A stretch of DNA of 64,000 bases from Amyloporia xantha (lineage: Eukaryota; Basidiomycota; Agaricomycetes; Polyporales; Adustoporiaceae): assembly GCA_036971615.1 (NCBI GenBank), contig JAYKKR010000036.1:186001-250000 (forward strand). Direction: 5' to 3'. A program made the translations under genes and the position numbers. Shown one piece after another: positions 1 through 9,597 of the stretch (its first letter is position 1; each line of letters opens with the position of its first letter). The notes under the pieces were generated by a model. It worked only from the letters and a program-made list of their open reading frames with translations, was not told the origin of the DNA and made no database searches.

Positions 1-152
1 CTGTAATATACATACAGTCATAGTAAGTTACGCCGCGTCGGACAAATAGATAACATACTTTGTTCAAAGCGAACATTGTTCACGTCAGGTGCCGCTGTGC
101 CACGCTCTATTCATGACGTCCATTAATCTATTTGTAAGACATCATAGAACAG

Positions 153-1032
153 CTACTCACGGCTTCCCGATGGACGAAGGTCTGCGTACTCCTTCTGTAA
201 CCGTGCAAAGTGGTAATTAGAGTCGTTCTTCTCAGATCTTCCCACCGAAACCATGAACGCGATGGCTCTGGTGAAATTAGGCACACTCTTCCAGATCGGC
301 TTGTTGACACCCTCGACCTGTGTCGCCGCGTCCTCACTGGACATGCCATGTGAGTTTTCTGCCAAGCTTCGGTGATGAGACTGTTACTTACTGATAAAGG
401 TAGATGGCGGCTTGTGTCCCGAAGGCTACAGGATAGAATGATCGCCATGACGCCATGATATCAATACGAGTCTTCGTGGTGCAAACCAGGCGAGTGGGAT
501 CGTGGCGAGTCTCCCAGTATCTGTTGAAACGCTTGATGACCTCGTTGTAGCGGAAGACGTCTGATGCTTCGTCTTTCGTCCTGCACTGGACAATGACGGG
601 TAGGATTCGTGTACTGAAGTGGCCTCCAGCTTCTATCTTGAGGGGCTGACTATTTGAAGAGGTAAGCTTGATTGAAGAGTTTGCGGCAGCGAGTACTTAC
701 ATTGTGGCTACTCTAGGGTTCTCTCCTCCGAGTACAACCCACCATTTATCATCCACCTTAACCTGCGGCATAGTGCCAGCAAAGGCTCCAGCAGACGGTG
801 ATGGGCTCTCGTCAGATGCTTGAGACGAGGACTGATGCATGAAGTGTGATGAGGATGGACGAGGAGAGAGCAGAGAGCCTGAGATGTCCAGTGTATCATG
901 TATCAATTGTTCGCTTAGACATCACATGGATTTACCGGCTACCTCAGCACGCATCTTTGGGCCTTCAAACAACTCTAATGAATGTTGTTTTCTTGTAGTC
1001 CTCCTAGGTGCATAGTCATAAAGTCGATTCAT
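153..1032 (-). CDS. RNase H1 N-terminal (hybrid-binding) domain protein next to KDZ transposase
   Basis: Four-exon reading. The first exon opens with Met at 1032 (MNRLYDYAPRRTTRK), and a GTAAAT intron then joins a Ser-rich linker in frame. The core KWWVVLGGENPRVA, followed after a short intron by a stretch with CRTKDEASDVFRYNEVIKRF, matches the fold pattern of the RNase H1 N-terminal domain (aromatic-rich VV-G-G strand, then an EEA-type helix), which in RNase H1 binds RNA/DNA hybrids. No catalytic RNase H domain follows. The last exon ends at 153 after an intron near 362-394. The start lies only 29 bp after the end of the KDZ transposase reading frame on the same strand, so the two may move or be transcribed together. 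Domain call is by eye; the role is unknown. The protein is about 240 residues. Confidence 0.6.
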
Positions 1033-1061
1033 TGCGTGTCATTGTAAATACATTCCTCAGG

Positions 1062-1583
1062 CTACAGCGTGATATTCGACAAGTAATCTACGAGTGCGTT
1101 CATACCGTCCACGGCATCATCTTCACCTTCAATATCCTCGTCGTCTGCTGCTTGCACAGACTGCGGGTCAATACTATCTTCAGTGATATGAGCCTCGGCC
1201 GCCAGCTCATTGAACCCTTTGCGAAATCCTGGACTTCTCGTACCTGAGAAGCCTTCAATGTCGTGTATCTGAACAATACGGCGCAGTATGTGAGCGTTCA
1301 GACGTTGACGGCGAATACGGAACTCGTTGACAGCCCCAAAGAGAGGACTGTGCTCGTCATGGTCTCGCTCAACGGCGAGAAGATACCGGTCCTCATTGAT
1401 GACGGCCATATGCACTCGTCGGACCTCTATATTGCATCGCACGAGTTCCTCCTGCGCACGCTTTACACGCTGAAGCCGCTTCATGGTCTCGCGCACTGCA
1501 GGCTTTGTCCACGGCTTGTCTTGTATATCATTGTGTGTGTTTCGCAGCAGGGGAAACTGTTCAAGAAAGGTATAGTGAGTGAC
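1062..1583 (-). pseudogene. C-terminal remnant of the KDZ transposase, downstream of the premature stop
   Basis: After TGA 1584-1586 the same frame reads VTHYTFLEQFPLLRNTHND and on through IQDKPWTKPAVRETMKRLQR to a natural stop at 1062. The segment is the charged, helical C-terminal tail usual in KDZ transposases (RRxxxxI.D E arrangement) and ends in an acidic stretch. It is translated only on stop readthrough, or if the stop is an assembly error. There is no further frameshift in this segment, which suggests that the nonsense change is recent. Confidence 0.65.
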
Positions 1584-4099
1584 TCAGCTCCAGTCTAATG
1601 TCTCTCGAGGAGGATCCAGAGCCCGAGCAGCCGTGTTGTATGCGTCGACTGCGCTGCGTATAGCTTTCGAGCGAGTCTGAAGGGATTTGGCCATGTGAGT
1701 ACGAACACGATATGCGGTTTGCGAGATGTTGAGGCTATGAAGCTCGAAGAGCCGCTGGACAACGAGATGCTGGAGATGATCGAGCGCACGGTGATACGTC
1801 CGTGTGGACATGTACTTCATCGCCGTGACATATTCTTGGCACGTCGGCTGCCAACGCTTATCGATCCCCATACTCACTTCCATTGCGATCACTTCAGAGA
1901 GTACCTTGCGGCGCATTTCATCAACGTGCTTGCGCTCGGTCTCGAGCTTCCTGGTACGGGACACATCTTGATCATATGTCGGATGGGAAGACTGTGAGGC
2001 GGGGATAGATGGGAAACGATAGTCGGCAGGGGTTGCCATTAGGAACCGTGTGGAGGATGCAGTATGACGAGACTCGAGATTTGCCAGCTCTTGAAGCTTC
2101 TCAACGTACGCCATTGCATGTATATCCCACTCGGGTTCATCTCCGAGTGTCGCAAAGTACTCCACCTCCTCCACTTGCCATGCCATCAGTTCCGCCTCTG
2201 TGATGCTGAGTGATTCCAGTGCTTCAGAAACTATCATTGAATCCTTCTCAATGATGTCAAGTGCTTGGCGGTAATTGTTATATAGAAAAGCACCGAGATT
2301 GAGATACTTGTCCTCGTCCCATTGACGGAAATACATGTCGATTGCAACATGCCAATGATAACGGCTTGCGTATCGAGTCACAGAAGCCAGCTGATTCGAG
2401 GCGCTGAAAATGCGCTCGAGCGTCGCGAAGTCTTCCAGGCCCATGCCGATGATAGTGCTGGGGTGATTCTTTGTCTGACAAAGCCAACTATGCGTGTAGC
2501 CGTGAAACGCGTTGATGATGCAACGGCAGTCAAGTGCACGGAATGTCTCGCCGAGGGAACTTTGATTAATGATGTCTTGAAATCGGCATCCGATGTCGTA
2601 CGCCTTGACCTGCTTCGGGCCAAGCAGCTGAAGAGCTTTTGCGACAATGGCCAGCGGATATTTCGCCAGCTCACCGCTCCGAATCATATCCGCCAGCCAT
2701 AGTATGAATCCATGACGGCATGCACTTGCAAATATGCCCGTCTCTTCATAGATGCCCCACATCTTCTTCTTCGCGTCCTCGGCGGCAGCCTTCCAGTGCT
2801 TCGTACAGTCGCGCAGCGTCGGATTCTCGTCCGTCGCATCGGTTGGATCACCTTCAATGTCTTCCGTGAGTTCTTCGGTGGGTCCCTGGTTGCTCGCGTG
2901 CTCGCTCTTCGGCTGTCTAGACTTCACCTCGTGCGCGTATTTGTCGACGTATTCGGGGGAGAGGAAGTAGTCACTGTCCGTAAAACTTCTTGTATCTGCC
3001 ACCTCACGCTCTCCTATCCTCGCGATGCGCTTCAGCGAATTATTGCCATCCATGCAATACATACGCCCAAACGCAACTTCCAGCTCATCCTTGAGCTCAT
3101 AGCAGCATGCGGGGCATGCGTTGAGAATGCGCCAGTCAGGAGTATCGCGGCCTAGCACGGCATTCATGCGCTTGTCGATGATCCTGTGAATAGCGAGGTA
3201 GACGTCGAACGCGTCACTGAGGGCTAAACGGAACCGGCATTGGTACGGAAGCTGAGCTCCGAGTCAAATCAGTACAGGGTCAAACAAGTTGAATCAATTA
3301 CTGTGTACTTACCATATAGAAGTCACAGATGACTTTCGCGAAGGCTTCTGCGCTAAACGATGCCTTGCGCAAGCGCAGACGGCGGAAGAGTTCGAGTGTC
3401 TTGAACGACACGGCCTGTGATGGAGATAATGGTGATGTTCCGAGGTAGCCTTGCATTGCAATAGCTTCAATAGCCGTCGCATTCTCGGAGCACGGAATGT
3501 GGGCTGACACCTGCAGTGTGTACAAGTCGATCACCTGGATGGTAAAGTCGTAGGTGGTGTCGCGGTCGCTAGAGACGTCGATAGGACCTCTCGTATTGTA
3601 TCGCCATTCCAGATATATGTCCGTGAGCTTGTCAACGAACGGCGTCCAATTGGCATCTGCACGTTCTATACGTTGACGCCACGTACGAGCGTCCTTGTAC
3701 ATACGGCCCCTAGGATGACACATAAGACTGGTAAGTTGATGGATACAGAAAATACTGTACTCACCGGCCAGAGAAAATATCACGCACTATGTGTGTAAAG
3801 GACCCATCTTCATCATCGGGTATTGTCTCCCATACCATATCCTCTCCAGCGGCCTCCATGTCCTGCATCTCAGCATCCGCCCAGCTGCTCTCATCGACGT
3901 TCTCTCCGCGGATCTCTGACAGTACTTGCATAGACTTAGTGGATAGCCCGGTAGTAGCCCTCTGGATGCGCTCTCGAGCAGCATGGCGCTCCAATACGAG
4001 TTGAGACTGTCGGAGATGCCTCTCGTGTACGGAGTGAGCTGTTGAGGATGACAGCGAGGCAACCTTTACTTTGCGCGAGACACCTTTCTTGCGGCCCAT
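1584..4099 (-). CDS. KDZ-family transposase, interrupted by an in-frame TGA
   Basis: Exon 1 starts at MGRKKGVSRK (4099). Introns at about 3710-3766 and 3255-3312 join it to two long exons. The middle carries the CxC1-type cysteine cluster that accompanies KDZ transposases (NACPACCYELKDELE). The transposase core follows, with the family hallmarks MDGNNSLKR (first catalytic Asp), YDIGCRF, FHGYTHSWLCQ and GLEDFATLERIFSASN. The frame stops at TGA 1584-1586 straight after ALDPPRETLDWS. The same frame continues downstream without any break and resembles the usual KDZ C-terminus, so the stop looks like a nonsense mutation and not the natural end. No GT donor upstream would remove it without also deleting the conserved LDW motif. 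All recognised catalytic motifs precede the stop, so a truncated protein could still be made. KDZ elements are common DNA transposons in basidiomycetes. Confidence 0.8.
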
Positions 4100-4737
4100 A
4101 GCCAGAGTGACGAAGGAACATAGAAAGCGAGAGGTGAGGCAGGGATCAACGAACGTGTGGGAGAGAAGCACGCCCACATGTCTGTTGGCCCCACGTGGCG
4201 GCGTTGAGTCAAAGGAATGAGTACTTTACATAAACTGACGTGGCATTAGAGTACACGTAGTATACAGAGTTGTAAGTCCAGCGTTACAGAAAGAGAAGCG
4301 GCGCGAAAGCGCGGCGTTTTGAGGTAGAAGTCGAGCTCGCCGTGCGAGACGATGAGCGCGCCTGCGCGCCTGATACCGACGCCAGATGAGCGCCACCGCC
4401 ACAGCAGACGGTGGCTGAGGCACGGGACTCGGTGAGCGGGGATCCCCGAGGCTGATTATACGTTGCTATCGGCCTCTAGATAACAGAGTTATATCTATAG
4501 ATAATAGATCTAGCTTTAATGCACAATTATTGCCACTGAGGGCTAATACCGACTTCTAAGCTAACTAGCTTGGCATACCCCCCCCCGTATGACAAGCTTA
4601 TTAGCTCGGAAGCACGTGAGGAAGAGGTGTGCAGTCTTCAACTGGCAGCTCACATAATCTCCATTTGTTCACTTACATTCGACGATCTGGTCTCGGTCTT
4701 AAGCCTCAGCACAACGAGGACATCTCCTATACTAGCA
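4100..4737. other. Intergenic region between KDZ transposase and KAT14-like gene
   Basis: About 640 bp between divergent starts. It holds CACGTG at 4192-4197 and again at 4613-4618, a run of ten C at about 4577-4586, and AT-rich imperfect palindromes near 4470-4512. No coding region could be supported. Terminal inverted repeats for the KDZ element were looked for by eye here and not found. Confidence 0.5.
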
Positions 4738-6317
4738 TGGTACCGCCGAAGATTGGACGGAATGATTCTGGTGACGAAGAATATACAGAATCATCACCCG
4801 TAAGTCAGCCAGCCTGAGCTTGTTCATTCACAAGTTTCTTCGGGTGTATATGTACCTCTCTAACCTCGTGCTTTTCTCCCAGCCGCATAGTCGCAAGCGC
4901 AGAAGGACAAACATAGAACATCCCCTTATTAATACGCCGGAGCCAAAGCAATCGTTCTCTCTCTTGCTGGAGGTTCTACCAGAATGGTATGGCCCGTCAG
5001 AGGTCCATGAAAACGCGGAAAACTCGTTCGATCAAATTATAGACGAGGTGCTTCCGGATCTACTAGCAGCTGAGACCTCACTTCAGGAGAAGTTTGCCGA
5101 GCGCGATGACACTGTGAGTGAAATGCAATGGTACAATAGGTGAAAGGTATGACTCAGTAAGCAAGCAGGGGAAAATAATACAGCCTCTCTCTCGCCAAGA
5201 AGCGACAAGTCTTCGAGAGGGTCTATCAGAGAAATCTGAAGCTTCTCTTCTCTCAGCCATCTCTGCACTTGTCTCTCAGAAGCTGAAACTACAGTCGGTG
5301 AGTCTTCCATTGGTGTGCGCTTGTCGTGCCGTTAATAAAATCCAGGGCGAACTTCGTCGGGAGCTCCTCAACTTACCCACTGCATTCACACAAAATGAAT
5401 CTGTCACCCCACTGCCCACCCCGCGCCCTAACCCGACTGTCAACCCACAAGTGCTTGACGCGCTGTACGCCATAGAGACTACGCCTTACGAGTGTTCGTT
5501 CTTATCTCGTCTGCGAGGCTTTCAGCCTTCGCGGACTCCAGAGCCCATCGCTGTCGACTGGGAGACACGCAGTCCGTGGATGGAGCTAATGAGTGACATC
5601 CGCGAGCACTTTTCCCTGTCGCAGTACGTCCATAGTTCGCGTCGAGTACACACCGCCTCACGTATTTCTCAGTCCCGAACGTGAACAGCCCGTGGAAGTG
5701 GTAGCGCCGATTGAGTACATGACTCTACGTGCTTCTCATCTCGATCAAATACACGATATTCTCGCCCGGACCTTTTGGGAGGGAATAAACGGTAAGCACT
5801 ATGTATCTTAACGCTGTTAATGTGTTCTGCTCACAACATGACTAAATAAGTGAGCGATTCGCTGCAATATTCTCCTGAGAAGTCCACAGTCGTCGCGACA
5901 TATAAGCAGCTTGTTGTTGGAGTCGCTCTCATCAGCTCGCCCCAAGAGACATATATCACTTACTTAGCAGTCCGAGCAGGCTGGGAGAACTCTCAAATCG
6001 CCACGTATGTCTGTCGTGTCGTATGTAAGACCTGCCTGCTTACGTCGCGTTATTCTAGAACAATGCTGTACTACCTCATTACACTAAATCCCAACAGAGA
6101 TATCACGTTGCACGTATCGATAAATAATCCGGCAATGGTCAGTCGACACCACTATCTAACAGGGCGAAATAGATCTGACTCGAGCCCATGCCCGTAGCTC
6201 CTGTACAACAGATTTGGGTTCAAAGCGGAAGAGTTCATCGTTGGATTTTATGAGGACTACCTCGACCCGCAGTCGCGCGCTTCGAAGAATGCTTTCCGAT
6301 TGCGACTACGACGGTAA
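4738..6317 (+). CDS. GNAT acetyltransferase, KAT14/CSRP2BP (ATAC2)-like
   Basis: Seven or more exons. Met at 4738 gives MVPPKIGRNDSGDEEYTESS, then an intron 4801-4883. The C-terminal half aligns in pattern with the GNAT domain of animal KAT14, the ATAC-complex acetyltransferase: YMTLRASHLDQIHDILARTF, LQYSPEKSTVVATYKQLVVG, ITYLAVRAGWENSQIAT (acetyl-CoA loop region), DITLHVSINNPAM, LLYNRFGFKAEEFIVGFY and the terminal FRLRLRR. The order and the exact C-terminal ending are those of KAT14. A 64-nt intron 5572-5635 with donor GTCCGT is needed to keep frame before RVEYTPPHVFLSP. The N-terminal half is poorly conserved. Expected to act in the nucleus on histones or other proteins, but whether fungi have an ATAC-like complex is not known to me. 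Its 3' end faces that of SIR2. Confidence 0.75.
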
Positions 6318-6571
6318 GGCCACGGGAATCTCCCTCATGCTGTCCGCGCTTTCTTGGGTCGTCGCCGCACCGGTCCCGATTTATATGAGGGGTCGTCCAA
6401 CTCGGAGCTGGAAGACTCGTCGACCGTAGAAGAAGGTTCTCGCGTTTCTTGGGCTTGCTGGGCTAGATCCTCCACCCATTTTCCGCCCTCTGCGCCTTCG
6501 AATAACCAGACATGACTGGAATGCCTCGTCAGCGCCCCAGCACTAATGCGCTTTATGCTATACTCGGCAAC

Positions 6572-9074
6572 CTACCTCTTCCCTACCCTCTGGGGCTCTG
6601 CAGTGTCGAAGTCCCCTGATGGCCTCTTCTTCAGAATTGGTGCGCTTGTTGGTGCATCTAGATTCGTACGGGTAGGTGGAAACGGCGGGAGGTCCCATCC
6701 AAGCTTCCGAGAAAGGTGAAGGACGATATCGTCGGCATTCCCGAGGAGCACAATCTGTGCAATGGGTAAATGGGCAATGGTCGTGCACTCATTCATGAAT
6801 GCTTACGTCTGGATTGATATGTTTAATGGGAGTTTTATTGATGAGTATCTACAGGTAAGTTCGATGTAAGGTTTTGGTCGAATGGTCACCGATATTCTTA
6901 CCTGTGGCACCGAGTGTGGTAGATGTGCTGGGCATCCTTTGAGTAAACATAACTCTAACATGACTAAACGAACTCACATATGGTGTCTGAGACGGGAGAA
7001 ACTTTGAGAGAGGTCCCAATGATTATAAGCAAATCTATCTCTTGTCGATCTGCGAGTACCGAACGGTCGAACTCGTCGCTAAGCTTCTCGCCAAAGAAAG
7101 TAATGTCAGGCTGTGGATCATTCAAATCTGTCGTTAGTGCAATGATAAAGTCGCAAGGACCCAGTGAATCAGTCTCACTTTCATGATCCAAGGTGGGTAA
7201 GCCGGTTCGTCCGGTTCGTCAGATTCGTCGCTGTGCCACCCCGAATCCCGGCGCTGTTTCTTGACCTTTTTGGCCGGGAGTGGTGGTGCAGCTACGCTAC
7301 ATACTTTGCAGACAGGTACTCTCTGATTGAGAATGTCGTCTTCTATGTCGGTGCCCAAAACGCGCACTCTACAGCTCAGGCATGACGCTGTAGCGAAGCT
7401 TCCATGGCATTGAAGGACGCGGCGAACACCGGCCAATGTCTCTAGGGTGTCTATGTTCTGTGTGTAGTTCTGCAGATCAACGGATAGACTTCAGTATTGA
7501 AAAAGTAAGGTGCAAATGTGGAACATACTCTTAGAAGCTGGGGGAGATCATGTTGAGCGGACTGAAAACATTCATACAGGGGCTGCTCACTTTTCCTCTA
7601 TCTTCAATAGCCTTTATGAAACGATGACAAGGTGAGGGTATAAAGTTTGAAGGGTATATTTTGCTGTGATTACTTCAGCGTTGTGCACCCACATGGATTA
7701 GAAGCATTACCTAGCAAACGAACTGCAAAACGCTCGTGTTTAACTCATGACGGGAAACTGGATAACGGGTGCTTACTAGAATACTGTTGCCACCAAATAT
7801 ACATGGGATGAGATTCAAGTTCAAAGACAGCTGAAATATGACTTACCAGCCGGATTTTGGCGAAAATAATGTATGTCAAACCTACCAGCAGTCATGTCAC
7901 TATTAGCTCTTGAATGGATGAGACGATGACTCACATTTGTTGCGGGTCATCGAGGTCATATTCCTTATTCTGCTGGAGAGTTGCGTACAGCCCATTGCGC
8001 GAACGAAAGTCAGGTATTCCGCAGGAAACACCTGCATGCGATGCAAGATTGAAGCGGTCTGAAACGGTCTTTCTTATACAAGGAACGTACTGATTCCTGC
8101 GCCTGTAAGGACTAGAATACGTTTCCGACTTTGAATGAGAGATACCGCATCTTCAATGGTATTCAAGTGCTGCAGTCTCTCTCGACACTGCAACCTTGAT
8201 ATCGTTGTGATTTTAGCGGAGACGACAGCATGTTTACCAGAGTACTCACTCGCGAAAGAAAGCCACTTTGAGAAAGTACATCAACGTTTTGGGGCCTTTC
8301 TGCCTAAGTTCTGGACACTGAGAGCGCACTTGTTATGACATGCTCGAACGCAGGTGCATGTCTTAATCTTACGAGACATATTCCAAAAGCATAGAGCAAC
8401 TTGACAATGGGAACAGCCTCGGTTACGATGAACTTGTTGATGAAAGAAGCCGTTCCTTGAGAACGCCCGGTCGCAATAGGATAAGCTCGAAGAGCTCACA
8501 TCCAACAGATAATCAGAGCAACGCACCAGATTCCTTCAGATACGTCTTCATGTCCTTGATCTGCTCCTTAGTCCATGCAGACTGGGCTGTGCAACCAAGG
8601 AAATAAGGCAGTGCATTCAGTTTCATCCCAGGAAACGTGCACATAACACCGTCCGCGCCGCTACCAGACCCGAACAGAACATGGACATTCACCAACACCG
8701 ATCATGCTCCCTCGTGTTGTGCTACCTAACACTAAGAATCGTTGCTTACCTTCACGCAGTAGCTGCTCCCATTCTTCTACGCTATCATCCTCTTCGGTAT
8801 CCCCTCCATCAAAATAGGCCGGCCCCACGTCTACCTCGTCGTCTTCATCGCCCGTCTCATCCTGCGCGTCGCCTCCGAAGCCTTCCAAGAGGTCCTCGAT
8901 CACGTCCGTGTCCGTGTCAACTGCCTCTGCCGCTTCGAGGAATGCCTCTACTTGCAGTGCGTATATGCTGTTAGGACGACGTCTCGCGGTGCCAGCGCTG
9001 GTGTTTGAGGATGGATTTGCATCGCCATGCGCGTGTTCATTGCGAGAGCCGGTTGTGGGTGATTGGGGGTCCAT
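6572..9074 (-). CDS. SIR2: NAD-dependent histone deacetylase, SIR2 family (class I sirtuin)
   Basis: About 16 exons by my model. Acidic N-terminus (residues ~1-105), then [20 protein letters not shown] and the sirtuin core: [20 protein letters not shown] (NAD-binding GAGxS and DFRS), [10 protein letters not shown] (catalytic region), [12 protein letters not shown] with CxxC pairs SCLSC and CKVC (zinc), an acidic/basic insert, [48 protein letters not shown] and [12 protein letters not shown]. The catalytic His is present in QCHG. Three exons are tiny: 7 nt at 7777-7783, 12 nt at 7711-7722 and 9 nt at 7529-7537. All have proper AG/GT borders and restore VFYSFAS and GKLLRN. Start chosen at the Met before [13 protein letters not shown]; an upstream in-frame Met at 9146 exists. 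Expected to deacetylate histones in silent chromatin; an HP1 gene lies 8 kb away. Confidence 0.9.
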
Positions 9075-9597
9075 GGGACAGTGGTGGTGGTTGCCGCAAG
9101 TGAAGGCAAAGGACCGAGTTGCCATAACGAGACGGGCGAGCCGCATAATGGCATTTTGCGATAACTTGTCTCAACACCATACAAGCAACTGCTATTGACA
9201 ACCCCATCGCGAACTCATACAGTTTTTGGACATAACAACTTCGCAGAAAAACAGGAAGAAGCACAGGTCACCAGGCCGGCAAAAGCGAAAATATTCTGGG
9301 CAACAAGAATAGCGTAATAACGACATGGAACTTGGGGCCAACGACATGCAACAGGTAGACAGAGAACACAGAACAAGAAAAGCTTAGAAAGCTTAAGGCA
9401 CACATAAGTTGCCAAATGGGATTACGGGACGGCGAGTCAAAATTGGAGATGATAAGACGGTGTCGATGTGGGGAGGGATCGATCTAGACAAACGCCCGGC
9501 GTCAGCGCTGTCCGTCCAAGCTAGATGATTATAGCTATGAGGGAAATAATCATCAGACCATTCATAATCATTGAGCACTCGCCTGGCGGCCCTGCGA
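9075..9597. other. Intergenic region upstream of SIR2
   Basis: About 520 bp between the SIR2 start and the 3' end of the next minus-strand gene. Only short overlapping ORFs without recognisable motifs. It should hold the SIR2 promoter and 5' leader. No CACGTG box was seen here. Confidence 0.4.

Noticed and set aside
1555..1583. A mini-intron that would remove the KDZ stop codon
   Set aside because: The only nearby GT lies after the TGA, and a GT further upstream would delete the conserved ALDPPRETLDW motif. The downstream frame is continuous, so no intron is needed.
5624..5635. A 12-nt intron (GTACGTCCATAG) in the KAT14-like gene
   Set aside because: Far too short to splice and does not change the frame. 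The 64-nt intron 5572-5635 solves the frame problem.
8661..9198. Overlapping plus-strand ORFs of 96-97 codons
   Set aside because: They are the antisense shadow of the acidic SIR2 first exon.
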